From the NCBI GenBank assembly GCA_016717005.1, contig JADJUF010000001.1:682001-746000 (forward strand): a stretch of DNA of 64,000 bases, in the 5' to 3' direction. The notes beneath the pieces were generated by a model that was given only the letters and a program-made list of their open reading frames with translations, was not told where the DNA came from and did no database searches. Of the stretch, positions 1-12,058 are shown piece by piece. The position numbers and the translations under genes are program-made. The DNA comes from Myxococcales bacterium (GTDB lineage: Bacteria > Myxococcota_A > Polyangia > Haliangiales > Haliangiaceae). Every line of letters begins with the position of its first letter. The stretch's first letter is position 1.

Positions 1-385
1 CGATCTCCGCCAGCACCAGCTCCGCCACCGACCGCGTGTTCGAGTACGGCGCGTTGAACACCGGGACGCCGGCGCGCGCGGCCGCGCCGCACGCGATCTG
101 GTTGGTGCCGATACAGAACGCGCCGATCGCCAGCAGGCGCCGGGCCTCGGCCAGGACCGCCGGCGTGACCCGGGTCTTGGACCGGATGCCCAGCAGGTGG
201 ACATCACGGATGCGCTCGATCAGCTCGGCCTCGCGCAGCGCCCCGCTGACGCGCTCGACCTTCCAGCCCTCGGGGGCGATCAGCTCGTCGGCCGAGGCGT
301 GGATGTTCTCGAGCAGCAGGACCGAGATCTCGCTCTTGGGGAACGACGTGCGCGGGAGCGCGGGCGCGACCATGGCGGCGACCAT
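1..385 (-). CDS. serA: D-3-phosphoglycerate dehydrogenase, N-terminal part (cut by window edge)
   Basis: The first step of serine biosynthesis oxidises 3-phosphoglycerate with NAD. About 128 N-terminal codons are visible and the rest lies beyond the window. The translation has the features of the E. coli-type SerA: FPKSEI followed by LLLENIH near the start, IRSKTRVT in the substrate-binding loop region, AIGAFCIGTNQI, and VPVFNAPYSNTRSVAEL. These match the E. coli family segment by segment, rather than the longer ACT/ASB-type SerA. The ATG at 385 has a GGAGG Shine-Dalgarno about five bases upstream; a second in-frame ATG at 373 is less well placed. No regulatory ACT domain can be judged because the C-terminus is missing. 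Family assignment is secure. Confidence 0.9.
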   Translation of the reverse strand, partial: MVAAMVAPALPRTSFPKSEISVLLLENIHASADELIAPEGWKVERVSGALREAELIERIRDVHLLGIRSKTRVTPAVLAEARRLLAIGAFCIGTNQIACGAAARAGVPVFNAPYSNTRSVAELVLAEI

Positions 386-421
386 GACGCCTCCGTCGCC
401 GCGCCGCAAGCGCGGGCGCCG

Positions 422-1246
422 TCAGCAGCCCAGGCGCGGCAAGAGATCGTCGAGCTCGGCGGCGGTCGTGCGGCAGCTGTCGATCAGCGCCGCGCGCTCG
501 ATCGGCTCGGCCACGGCGGCGCTGCGCGCGATGATCCGCACCTGATCGAGGAACCGCTGCTTGACGTCGACCGCGATGCGGTCGCATCGGACCGCGCGCA
601 TGACCGTCGCGATCAGCGCGTCGCACTCGACGACCGCCGGGCCGCGCGGCCGCTCGATCGGCGCCGGCACGCACCCGGCGGTGACCAGCGCCGCGCGCAG
701 GGGCGCGGCCGCCTGGGCGCACGCCCGCCGCGCGCCGGCGGCGCGGCGCCCGCCGACCAGCCGGGCCACGAGCCCGTCGACCTCGGGTGAGGTGGGCTCA
801 GGCAGCGCCGCGCACGTCCGCGCGATCGCCGCGAGGGCGATCATCTCGTCGCACGCGGCCGCGCCCACGGTCGCGCGCCGCAGGGCTGCCGTGGCGACGC
901 AGCCGCCGCCCAGCGCCAGCCGCAGCCGCGCCCGCCCCGGCCTGGCGCCGGTCCAGGTCGCGTGCAGGTCGGCGCGGTGGGCCTCGAGCGCTGGCCCGCC
1001 GGTCGGCGCGAAGCTCTCGCTCCCGAGGCCGTCGGCCAGCGGCGCCAGATCGAGCCGATAGCCTGAGCCGTCGCGCGCGACCACCAGCGTGACCCGGGCC
1101 GCGCCGTCGATCGCGCACTGCTTCCACGCCACCGAGCCCCGCCACGTGCCCACCACCGCCGCCGGATCGGGCTCGGTCCACGGCTGCGCCGCCGCGGCGC
1201 CGGCCGACGCGATCACCCAGGCGACGACGAGGGCCCGCATGGGCAC
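422..1246 (-). CDS. exported Cys-containing protein of unknown function
   Basis: A 274-residue protein with a clear signal peptide (MRALVVAWVIASAGAAAAQ), so it is probably periplasmic or secreted. No lipobox cysteine follows the signal. The mature part has an N-terminal stretch with a VVGTWRGSV motif reminiscent of small beta-barrel or lipocalin-like exported domains, and then an alpha-helical Ala/Arg-rich half with about ten cysteines, probably paired as disulfides. The residue before the signal can be either of two methionines two codons apart (1246 or 1240). It lies between serA and the permease on the same strand with short gaps. I do not recognise a named family, and no function is inferred. 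Confidence 0.7.
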   Translation of the reverse strand: MPMRALVVAWVIASAGAAAAQPWTEPDPAAVVGTWRGSVAWKQCAIDGAARVTLVVARDGSGYRLDLAPLADGLGSESFAPTGGPALEAHRADLHATWTGARPGRARLRLALGGGCVATAALRRATVGAAACDEMIALAAIARTCAALPEPTSPEVDGLVARLVGGRRAAGARRACAQAAAPLRAALVTAGCVPAPIERPRGPAVVECDALIATVMRAVRCDRIAVDVKQRFLDQVRIIARSAAVAEPIERAALIDSCRTTAAELDDLLPRLGC

Positions 1247-1306
1247 AGCATACGACCAACCGCGGCCTGCGCCCGGGGCCGTCGATGCGGGTCGGTCGAT
1301 CGCGCG

Positions 1307-2656
1307 TCAGTCGATCGCGGTCGCGGTCGGCAGCGGCGCCGGCCGCGGCCGCTTGCGCAGCTCGATCAGGCCGTAGAGCGCGCCGCCGACGACCAGGGTC
1401 AGGGTCCCGGCGGCCGAGCCCCACGGGTGGGCCTTGACCTGGATGTAGATCGACCAGCCGGCGAGGATCAGGAACACCGCCGGCGTCAGCGGGTACAGCG
1501 TGGTCCGGTACGGCCGCGGCAGGTCGGGCTGCCGCACGCGCAGCACGTAGACCGCGCCGACGGCGAGCGCGGAGCTGACGAACAGCGTGAACTGGATGTA
1601 CTGGATGAGCTTGCCGAGGTCGCCGACGAGGATGAAGATCGCGGCGATCACGCCCTGGATCGTCACCGCGACCGCGGGCACGCCGCGCGCGGTGCGCCGG
1701 GCCAGCACCGCCGGCAGCGCCCCGTCCTCCGCCATCGCCGCGTACACCCGCGGCCCGGCCATCACCATCGCGCTCACTGACGACACCAGCGCCAGCGACA
1801 CCAGCACCGCCATGGCCTTGCCGACGCCGGGCGCGAACAGCGCGGCGGCCGCGGCCGCGCCGACGTCGACGATCGGCGCGCCCAGCTCCTCGGGCGACAG
1901 CGCGTACAGGAACGTGACGTTGACCAGCAGGTACAGCACGATCACGCCGGCGGTGCCGATGAACAGCGCCCGCGGCAGCGTCCGCTGCGGATCGCGCAGC
2001 TCGCTGGCCAGGTACGCCGCGGCGTTCCAGCCGGTGTAGGCGAAGCCGACCCAGAACAGCGACTCGGCGAACGCGCCGGTGGGCACGTTCTTGGTGATGC
2101 CGCCGGCCCGGGCCGCGAAGTGGCTCCAGTCGCCGTGACCGAACGCCAGCCCGGCGACGATGAACACGACCAGCAGGCCGACCTTGGCGATCGTGAAGAT
2201 CGTCTGGATCCGCCCGCCGACGACGGTGTCGAGCGAGTGCATGCCGGTCACCGCGATCACCAGCCCGACCGCGATCAGCCGCTGGGCCAGGCCGGCCTCG
2301 ATGCCGGGCACGACGTCGCCGAGGTAGGTCGCGAACCCCAGCGCGCTGACCGCGATCGCCGCCGAGAACCCGGCGGTCAAGGACACCCAGCCCGACATCG
2401 CGCCGATCGCCGGGTGGTAGGCCTCGCGCAGGTAGACGTACTCGCCGCCGGCCCGCGGCATCATCGCGCCCAGCTCCGCGTAGCAGGCGGCGCCGGCCAG
2501 CGCGAGCACGCCGCCGACCAGCCACGCCACCAGCATCGTGCCGCCGTCGAACAGCGACTGGGCCTGGTACCCGGTGCTGGTGAAGATGCCGGTGCCGATG
2601 ATGTTGGCGATCACCAGCGCCGCGGCGGTGCCGAGGCCGAGCTTGCCGTAGCTCAC
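1307..2656 (-). CDS. APC-superfamily amino-acid permease
   Basis: A 449-residue integral membrane transporter with about twelve hydrophobic segments. The N-terminal TM1 carries the APC hallmark IANIIGTGIF, whose unwound glycine-rich helix binds the amino-acid backbone. TM2-3 includes the conserved GAMMPRAGGEYVYLREAY segment (canonical consensus P.aGG.Y.y), and GWNAAAYLASEL in TM6 fits the L-type/cationic amino-acid permease branch. It starts at GTG 2656, nine bases after the stop of the alpha/beta hydrolase at 2666, so the two are probably co-transcribed. The transported amino acid cannot be told from sequence alone. Confidence 0.88.
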   Translation of the reverse strand: MSYGKLGLGTAAALVIANIIGTGIFTSTGYQAQSLFDGGTMLVAWLVGGVLALAGAACYAELGAMMPRAGGEYVYLREAYHPAIGAMSGWVSLTAGFSAAIAVSALGFATYLGDVVPGIEAGLAQRLIAVGLVIAVTGMHSLDTVVGGRIQTIFTIAKVGLLVVFIVAGLAFGHGDWSHFAARAGGITKNVPTGAFAESLFWVGFAYTGWNAAAYLASELRDPQRTLPRALFIGTAGVIVLYLLVNVTFLYALSPEELGAPIVDVGAAAAAALFAPGVGKAMAVLVSLALVSSVSAMVMAGPRVYAAMAEDGALPAVLARRTARGVPAVAVTIQGVIAAIFILVGDLGKLIQYIQFTLFVSSALAVGAVYVLRVRQPDLPRPYRTTLYPLTPAVFLILAGWSIYIQVKAHPWGSAAGTLTLVVGGALYGLIELRKRPRPAPLPTATAID

Positions 2657-2665
2657 GCGCGCTCG

Positions 2666-3613
2666 CTAGCGGGCGGGCGTGGCCCGGCCGACGTGCCGGT
2701 CGAGGAACCCCAGCGCGTCCCGCCAGCACTGGCGCGCCTGCGGCTGCCACACGAAGGCATGGAAGGCGTGGACACCGCCGGGGTAATACCTCGCCTCGCA
2801 CGGGACACCCCGGGCGGTGAGCACCTTTTCGAGCCGGCGGGTGTCGTCGAGGAGCGGGTCGCGCGTGCCGACCGGCGCGAACACCGGCGGCAGCGGCCGC
2901 TCGACCGCGTCGCCCCGCTCGAGCACCGCCAGCGGGTCGGCCAGATCGCGGAACCGGCCGGCGGGGGCGTCACCCAGGTACGACGTCGAGGTCCGCTCGA
3001 GCATTCCCTGGATCCACGGCGGCAGCGCCCGCCGGGCCGCGAACCGCTCGGGCCGCGACACCTCGAGGAGCGCGCAGAACGGCAGCGCCGCGCGCGGCAC
3101 CACGCCGGCGTCGAACACCGCCCGCGCGAACGGCTCGTCGCGGCGCTGGCACGCGGCCAGGGTCAGCGCGGTGACCAGGTTGCCGCCCGCCGACTCGCCG
3201 GCGACCGCGATCCGGGTCGGGTCGCCGCCCAGGCGCGGCAGCTCGGCCAGCATCCACAGCCAGGCCCGGCAGGTGTCCTCGATCGCGGCCGGGTAGCGGT
3301 GGGTCGGGGCCAGCCGGTAGGAGATGTTGACCACCAGGTAGCCGCGGCGCGCGAACGCCAGGCCCATCAGCCAGTGGGTGTCCTTCGACAGGATCCGGAA
3401 CGCGCCGCCGTGGACGTAGAACACCACCGGCAAGGGCGTGGGGCGGTGGCGCGGGTGGTAGACGTCGAGCACGTGCAGCGGGTCGGGGCCGTAGGCCACG
3501 TCGGTCTCGACCTCGACCCCGTGGCGCGCCGGCCGGGCGTGGGGGTGCCAGCGCCCGACCCGGGACAGGCCGTGGAACATCGCGCTGGTCAGGCCCTGGG
3601 CGATCCGTGACAT
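2666..3613 (-). CDS. alpha/beta hydrolase, HSL-like esterase/lipase
   Basis: A 315-residue cytoplasmic serine hydrolase of the hormone-sensitive-lipase (BD-FAE/family IV) type. It has the oxyanion-hole motif VHGGAF after VVFYVHG, the nucleophile elbow GESAGGN at about residue 140, an Asp region near GTRDPLLDD and a C-terminal His in YPGGVHAFHAF, giving a full Ser-Asp-His triad. No signal peptide is evident. The ATG at 3613 diverges from carB across about 90 bases, so both promoters must lie there. The downstream permease follows closely. The substrate is unknown; short-chain acyl esters or N-acyl compounds are typical of the family. Confidence 0.88.
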   Translation of the reverse strand: MSRIAQGLTSAMFHGLSRVGRWHPHARPARHGVEVETDVAYGPDPLHVLDVYHPRHRPTPLPVVFYVHGGAFRILSKDTHWLMGLAFARRGYLVVNISYRLAPTHRYPAAIEDTCRAWLWMLAELPRLGGDPTRIAVAGESAGGNLVTALTLAACQRRDEPFARAVFDAGVVPRAALPFCALLEVSRPERFAARRALPPWIQGMLERTSTSYLGDAPAGRFRDLADPLAVLERGDAVERPLPPVFAPVGTRDPLLDDTRRLEKVLTARGVPCEARYYPGGVHAFHAFVWQPQARQCWRDALGFLDRHVGRATPAR

Positions 3614-3705
3614 CGCGCCAGTGTACGACGGTCAGGGGACGATCTCGCGCCGGCGTGGGCCCGGGGGTGGTGACTGGCCCGAGCGCCCGCGGTAAGGATC
3701 CGGCC

Positions 3706-6975
<3,270 letters not shown>

Positions 6976-6979
6976 AGCC

Positions 6980-7483
6980 ATGGCTGACAAGTACCCGATG
7001 ACCCCGGCCGGCCAGGCCTGGATGAAGAAGCGGCTGAAGTACCTCAAGGAGGTCGCGCGTCCCAACAACGCCAAGGCGATCGAGATCGCGCGTGGCCACG
7101 GCGACCTGTCCGAGAACGCCGACTACTCCGCCGCCAAGGAGGAGCAGGGCATGATCGAGGCCAAGATCCGCGACTACGACGCCAAGCTGGCGCTGGCCGA
7201 GGTGATCGACCCCACCAAGCTGTCCGGCGACCGGGTCCAGTTCGGCGGCACGGTGACGATCGAGGACGCCGACACCGGCGAGACCTCGGTCTACACGATC
7301 GTCGGCGAGCACGAGGCCGACATCAAGAAGCGCCGGATCTCGCTGGTGGCGCCGGTCGCGCGCGGCCTGCTCGGCAAGCGGGTCGGCGACGACGTCACGA
7401 TCACGACGCCCAAGGGCAAGCGCGAGTTCACGATCAGCTCGGTCGAGTGGCTCGAGGTCGGCCCGCCCGACGAAGACGTCTGA
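6980..7483 (+). CDS. greA: transcription elongation factor GreA
   Basis: A 167-residue cleavage factor that rescues backtracked RNA polymerase by stimulating transcript cleavage. The N-terminal coiled-coil finger runs from residue 1 to about 75, with MTPAGQAWMKKRLKYLK and the tip motif ARGHGDLSENADYSAAKEEQ, in which the acidic D and E residues coordinate catalytic magnesium. The C-terminal FKBP-like domain has GDRVQFGGTVTIEDADTGE and ends with ISSVEWLEV. Length and domain order are standard. The ATG at 6980 is four bases after the carB stop, so carB and greA are probably one transcript. The gene ends about 115 bases before a 35-G homopolymer. Confidence 0.97.
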   Translation: MADKYPMTPAGQAWMKKRLKYLKEVARPNNAKAIEIARGHGDLSENADYSAAKEEQGMIEAKIRDYDAKLALAEVIDPTKLSGDRVQFGGTVTIEDADTGETSVYTIVGEHEADIKKRRISLVAPVARGLLGKRVGDDVTITTPKGKREFTISSVEWLEVGPPDEDV

Positions 7484-7597
7484 CCGGCGCCGCCCCGAGG
7501 CGATCGATCGGTCGGCGCGCGACCGTCACGCGGCCGACGCCGCAGCTGACGCCGCAGCTCGCCCAGCCTGACGCGGTCCGCGGGGGCGGGCGGGGGG

Positions 7598-7634
<37 letters not shown>

Positions 7635-7642
7635 CTGCGCGC

Positions 7643-8632
7643 GTGCGCGCCTGGCACCGCTCCGCGCTGGTCGCCGCCGTCCTGGCGGCGCTGCTCGGCG
7701 GCGCGCACGCCGGTGGCCGCCGCGGCCGGCTGGTCCGGATCGAGGCCCCGCCCCCGACCAGGAGCTGGGTCGCGCCCGGCCGCTTCATCATGGGCACGCC
7801 GCCGGAGGACCTCGAGACCCTCCAGGCCGAGTGCCAGCGCGCCCAGACGCTGGGCAGCCTGTTCCAGGTCGACCCGTGCGTGGCCTGGATCAACGTGCTG
7901 TCGACGAGGAGCCCGCGCGAGGTGTGGCTCGACGGGTTCTGGATCGATCGCCACGAGGTGACCGTGGCCGAGTATCGCGCGTGCGTGCACGCCGCCGGCT
8001 GCCCGCTCGAGCCGCTGGTCGATGGCGACCCGCGCTACCTGGCCGACGACCTGCCGCAGGTCGACGTCACTCGGCCCGAGGCCGAGACGATGTGCCGCTG
8101 GCGCGGCGGCCGGCTCCCGACCGAGGCCGAGTGGGAGAAGGCCGCGCGCGGCACCGACTTCCGCACCTGGCCGTGGGGCGACGACCCGCCGCACGACTTG
8201 GCCGAGCTCGACGAGGTCCTGCGCCAGTCCGACGACAACCTGCGGTCCCTCGGCGATCCCGACGACAGCGACGGCGTCGAGCTCCTGGCCCGGCCCGGGC
8301 GGTCCCCGGCGTCCGACGGGCCGTACCGCACCAGCGACCAGGCCGGCAACGTCGCCGAGTGGGTGGCCGACGCGATGTCGGTCGACGGGTTCATCGGCCT
8401 GCCCGACGTCAACCCGCTGCGCCTGCCCGACCTGGGCCGCGATCTGGCGATGGTGCGCGGCGGCTCGTGGCGCGACCCGCCGTTCCTCGGCCGCACCGAC
8501 ATCCCGCACTACATGAGCATGTTCATGCCGCCCGAGACCCGCGCGACCCACATCGGGTTTCGCTGTGTCTACGGCGCGAGCTTGCCGGTCGCGGTCCGCG
8601 CGCCGATCACGACCACGCCGCGCCTGCCCTGA
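7643..8632 (+). CDS. exported FGE-sulfatase (SUMF1) domain protein
   Basis: A 329-residue protein with an N-terminal signal peptide (HRSALVAAVLAALLGGAHA) and then a formylglycine-generating-enzyme fold domain. Diagnostic motifs occur in order: GRFIMGTPPED near residue 45, LDGFWIDRHEVTVAEYRACV near 95, the signature GRLPTEAEWEKAARG near 155, GNVAEWVAD near 235, VRGGSWRDPP near 270 and the terminal GFRCVYG. True FGEs oxidise sulfatase cysteines, while most bacterial relatives are of unknown or carbohydrate/regulatory role; no sulfatase lies nearby. The GTG at 7643 is chosen because the signal peptide begins there. The 35-G tract sits where its ribosome-binding site should be, so initiation efficiency may depend on tract length. 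Confidence 0.85.
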   Translation: MRAWHRSALVAAVLAALLGGAHAGGRRGRLVRIEAPPPTRSWVAPGRFIMGTPPEDLETLQAECQRAQTLGSLFQVDPCVAWINVLSTRSPREVWLDGFWIDRHEVTVAEYRACVHAAGCPLEPLVDGDPRYLADDLPQVDVTRPEAETMCRWRGGRLPTEAEWEKAARGTDFRTWPWGDDPPHDLAELDEVLRQSDDNLRSLGDPDDSDGVELLARPGRSPASDGPYRTSDQAGNVAEWVADAMSVDGFIGLPDVNPLRLPDLGRDLAMVRGGSWRDPPFLGRTDIPHYMSMFMPPETRATHIGFRCVYGASLPVAVRAPITTTPRLP

Positions 8633-8698
8633 GGGGTGTCGGCAGACGCCGCTGGTGGAGGGATCAAGGTCAGCGGGCTCGCCCGGACCGCGGCGCAA

Positions 8699-8750
8699 CC
8701 CCTGCACGACCCCTGCACGACCCCTGCACGACCCCTGCACGACCCCTGCA
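8699..8750 (+). repeat. 11-bp tandem repeat, about 4.7 copies
   Basis: The unit cccctgcacga is repeated perfectly four times and followed by a partial fifth copy (cccctgca). It lies in the 150-base space between two convergent genes, the FGE-domain gene (+) and a small lipoprotein (-). No open frame of substance uses it. The unit length of 11 is close to one helical turn, but there is no direct evidence of a binding function. Confidence 0.9.
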
Positions 8751-8782
8751 CTGCCTGGGCCTGGCGACAGGCCGTCTGGACC

Positions 8783-9079
8783 TCAGGCGTCGGGCGCGGC
8801 GTCGACGAGATCGGCGTCCAGGGGCGTCGCGTCGATCACCGACGGCGCGTCGTCCGGGACGACCGCGTCGATGCCGGAGTCGTTGGGCGCGTCGACGCCG
8901 CCGGTGCCGCCGTCATCGATCGACACGCCGCTCTGGCACACGTGGGACGACACGACGCAGGTCAGCCCCGAGGCGCAGTCCGAGGTGTACTGGCACGGCT
9001 CCCCCTCACCCTGCTTGCAGCCAGCGGCGCCGGTGAGCACGAGGGCGGTGAGCAGCCACGAGGCGACGACACGAGCCAT
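8783..9079 (-). CDS. small Cys-rich lipoprotein
   Basis: A 98-residue lipoprotein. The signal peptide MARVVASWLLTALVLTGAAGC has a clean lipobox (GAAGC). The mature part begins KQGEGEPCQYTSDC and contains six cysteines in a compact spacing like the small disulfide modules common in myxobacterial lipoproteins. It is followed by an Asp/Ala/Val-rich low-complexity tail (VDAPNDSGIDAVV and similar). The internal ATG at 9079 is preferred because the signal peptide starts exactly there; an upstream frame adds 24 unlikely residues. Function is unknown; an outer-surface or periplasmic structural role is typical for this style of protein. Confidence 0.75.
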   Translation of the reverse strand: MARVVASWLLTALVLTGAAGCKQGEGEPCQYTSDCASGLTCVVSSHVCQSGVSIDDGGTGGVDAPNDSGIDAVVPDDAPSVIDATPLDADLVDAAPDA

Positions 9080-9160
9080 AGGTCGGCTAGATAGCATGGC
9101 GGCCACGTCCACGTAAGACGCGCGACCCGGCGCGCGGGTTGCCTGGCTCATGGACGCGGT

Positions 9161-10970
9161 TCACGGCGCCGCGAGCCAGGCGCCGGCGGCCTGGACCCGC
9201 GCGGCGGTGCCGGCCGCGGCCTCGGCGACGACGCTGACCGAGCTGGTCATCGTGGCCTCGCGCCCCGACACCACCACGAGGCGCAAGATGGCGGCGGCGG
9301 CGACCGCGGGATCCGGGTCGCTCGCGCTGGCGGCGAGCGCCGCGCGATCGGTGAGCACGCCGATGACCACCAGGCGCACGCCGACGTCGACGTCGACGTG
9401 GCTCGCCAGCTTCGCCTGACCGGCGCTGCCCGCGAGCTTCGCCAGCGCCAGCGCGGCGGCCTGGCGCACGCCGACCTGCTCGTGCCCGAGGAGCGCGACG
9501 GCGCGATCCAGCTCGCCCGCCCGGACCAGCGCCTCGGCCAGGCTGGTCTGCACCAGCGCGCTCTTGTCGCGGGTGGCGGCGAGCAGTTCGGGGAGCCCGC
9601 GCTTGGGATCGAGGCGCCCGAGGGCGAGCACCACGGCCGCACGGACGCGCTCGTCGCGATCGCGCAGGAGCGGGGTCAGCAGCCAGAACGTCGCGCGGCT
9701 GCGCGCGCCGCCCGCGGCCGCGCGGGCGATCGCGGTGGCGCAGGTCGCGCGCACCGACGCGTCGGCGTCGGCCAGGCCCTTGCCCAGCGGCTTCCACGCC
9801 GCGCCGTCGGCGGTGGCGGCGGTGCCCAGCGCGCGGCACGCCGCGCCGCGGACCCGCGGCTCGCCGGCCACCACCAGCTTGCCGATCTCGGCGATGGCGG
9901 ACGGCACCGGCGCGCCGCTGGCCGCGATCAGCGCGGCCCACGTCTTGGCGCGATCGGCCGGCGCCTTGCCGGCCTTGCCGGCGGCCAGCCAGGCGGCGAC
10001 CACGCGCGCCAGGTCGGCCTTGGCGTCGAGGACCGCCAGCGCGTGGGCCGCGCTGCCGGTCAGCTCGATGTTGGCGCCGGCGTCGCGCTCGAGGATCGTC
10101 AACAGCAGCGGCACGGCGTCGACGTCGCCGATCGCCGCCAGGGCCTCGGTCGCGGCGCCGCGCAGGTCGACGTCCATCGCGCCGTCGGCGATCGCGCGCA
10201 GCTCCCGGGCCGCCGAGCGGGCCTTGGCGGCGGCCGCGGCCGCCATGGCCAGCGCGCTGCGCGCCGGCGTCAGAGCTCGCCAGGCCCTCGCGGACCGCGG
10301 CGATCATGATGCGCTCGGCGAACCCCATCGAGACCGCGGTCGGCGTCGCCGGCGGCTTGGCCACCCGGCGCGCCGCCTCGGCGAGGTTGCCGTCGTCGAG
10401 GAACTTGGGCACCGACCGCTCGATCGGCCACTCGACGCGGGTCAAGCTGGCGGTGGCGGCGCCGGCCTGGCGCTGATCGCGGCCGAACCGCCAGGTCACG
10501 TAGGCGCGATCGTCGTCGGACAGGAACGCCCGCGGCGGCGCCGGGAACGGCGCGGCGTCGCTGACGACGCCGCGCACGGCCTCGTCGAACTCCTGGTTGC
10601 CGCTGGGCGCGGTGAGCGTGACCTCGGTCGCCGCGCCGTGCGCGTCGAGCACGAGCTGGACGGTGGCCTCGAGGGTGGGGCTGTTGAGCGCGTGGCTCGG
10701 CGGTAGCCGCAGCCGGCAGTCCTCGAGGAACTGGGTCCAGCCGCCCTCGATCCGGGCCGCGACCTGGTTGAGGTAGCCGGCGCCGAGCACGGTCGGATCG
10801 GCCCCGCCCGGCGGCGGCAGCGGCGCCGGCGGCGTGAAGTCGGACGGGAACGAGTCGGAGCCGCTGGCGGTCACGCCGTCGGTGCTGCGGCGCACCGGTC
10901 GCGGGCACGCGGCGGCGCCGACCAGCGTGAGGGCACAGACGACGACCAGCCAACGAGACAGGCGAACCAC
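9161..10970 (-). CDS. TonB-C/HEAT-repeat lipoprotein, apparent frameshift near 10275
   Basis: Two frames read as one protein. The first, from GTG 10970, has a lipobox signal (LTLVGAAAC), a Pro-rich linker, and a TonB-C-like domain (LEATVQLVLDAHGAATEV, then QEFDEAVRGVVSDAAPFPAPP, and YVTWRFG). It becomes an Arg/Gly-rich nonsense translation just after VREGLASSDA. From about 10270 another frame takes over with ALAMAAAAAAKARSAARELR and continues as about eight HEAT-like helical repeats (for example VRGAACRALGTAATADG and ERVRAAVVLALGRLDP) to a stop at 9161. The simplest reading is a single gene with one missing or extra base near 10275, either an assembly error or a true mutation. The alternative is two genes, with the second starting at ATG 10246. 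Confidence 0.6.
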
Positions 10971-12058
10971 GGAGGCCGACAATACCGAATCCCCGAGCGG
11001 CCCTGGGGCGCCCCCACGGAAAAACACACCAGGCCCGCCCCGGCGGGGGGGGGACCGATCACCGCGGGCGGGCCAGGCTCGGGCGGCGCGTCGATCGGCG
11101 CGTCGATCGGGGCGTCGATCGGCGCGTCGACGCCGGCGTCGATCGGGGCGTCGATCGGGGCGTCGGTCGGGGCGTCGACGCCGGCGTCGATCGTCGACGT
11201 CACGTCGAAGGTGATCACCGGGTTGGACCGGCCGGCGCCGACGAAGGTGTCGAACGTCTCCCGGAACATCTCGGCGCCGACGCCGTCGCGCCCGATCACC
11301 GCCAGCTGGGCGGCCCCGAACGGCAGGTTCTCGATCGCCTCGGCCTGGCCTTGCGTCGACATCACGCACGCGACCGGCTGGGTGCCGTCGACCCGGTACG
11401 ACGGCAGCCCGGTCGTGGCCGAGGTCACCGCGGTGACCGGCGTGCCGCCGATGGTCAAGGTCACGAGCTGGGTCGTCACCGGCGGCGCCGCGGTCGCGCA
11501 GGTCATGCCGGCCCAGCGCAGGTTGAAGAAGAACGTGCCGGTCATCGGCCGCGCCCACTTGTCGGGGGTGACGTTGACGACCGTCTCGACCGTCGTCGAC
11601 GGCGTCTGGTTGGCGTCGAGCATCGCGGTGGCCGGGGCGGTCACCAGCGACGCGCCGGCGCTGTCGAGCGGCGTCACCGCCGCGGTGTACGTCCCGGCCG
11701 GCAGCTCCTCGAAGCTCACCTGGCGCAGCGAGCAGCTGCCGTCGCGGCTGATCGCCGTCGGGCCGGTCAGCGCGACCCGGACCGTGCTGGCGCCGACGTC
11801 GATGCAGCCGTCGCTCGAGAACCCCGGCGCGGCCATCGCGTTGAAGTCCCACTTCACGACGTTCTTCGGCGCGATGTACGCGATGCACATGCGGCAGGCG
11901 TCGAGCTCGTCCGTGTTGCCGTCGTCGCACTGCTCCGGCGGCTCGGCCTTGCCGTCGCCGCAGATCACGGTGTGGCCGTCGTCGCTGCACGAGCCGACCA
12001 CGGCCAGCCCGGCCGCGACCAGCCCGGCGGCGACGATCCCGATGCCGGGGCGGTTCAC
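10871..12058 (-). CDS. lipoprotein with DUF4215-like Cys module and IDAP repeats
   Basis: Starts at GTG 12058, overlapping the stop of the SIR2-TPR gene by four bases (GTGA), so it is translationally coupled to it. The signal peptide ends in the lipobox VVGSC. Next comes VICGDGKAEPPEQCDDGN with CRMC, the Cys-rich motif typical of DUF4215 modules in myxobacterial surface proteins. A beta-rich region (residues about 60-290) follows, then a low-complexity IDAPIDAGVDAPTDAP spacer. The real C-terminus is doubtful: after DAPPEPGPP the open frame runs through a terminator-like hairpin and a 9-base homopolymer (11045-11053), and then 100 bases into the next gene before stopping at 10871. An indel in the homopolymer, or an earlier stop, is likely. 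Confidence 0.65.
   Translation of the reverse strand: MNRPGIGIVAAGLVAAGLAVVGSCSDDGHTVICGDGKAEPPEQCDDGNTDELDACRMCIAYIAPKNVVKWDFNAMAAPGFSSDGCIDVGASTVRVALTGPTAISRDGSCSLRQVSFEELPAGTYTAAVTPLDSAGASLVTAPATAMLDANQTPSTTVETVVNVTPDKWARPMTGTFFFNLRWAGMTCATAAPPVTTQLVTLTIGGTPVTAVTSATTGLPSYRVDGTQPVACVMSTQGQAEAIENLPFGAAQLAVIGRDGVGAEMFRETFDTFVGAGRSNPVITFDVTSTIDAGVDAPTDAPIDAPIDAGVDAPIDAPIDAPIDAPPEPGPPAVIGPPPAGAGLVCFSVGAPQGRSGIRYCRPPWFACLVGWSSSVPSRWSAPPRARDRCAAAPTA
11020..11074 (-). terminator. Rho-independent terminator-like hairpin
   Basis: A perfect 9-bp inverted repeat (ggcccgccc at 11032-11040 and gggcgggcc at 11066-11074) is followed on the minus strand by tggtgtgttttt, with five Ts at 11024-11020. It sits just where the DUF4215-like lipoprotein should end, and it separates the SIR2-TPR/lipoprotein operon from the TonB-C/HEAT gene. 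It lies inside the formally open reading frame, which suggests that frame is over-extended. Confidence 0.6.

Noticed and set aside
7643..8632. True sulfatase-activating enzyme call
   Set aside because: No sulfatase nearby and the protein is exported as a stand-alone domain; only the domain name is justified.
8699..8750. CRISPR-like array
   Set aside because: Units of 11 bases without spacers; an ordinary tandem repeat.
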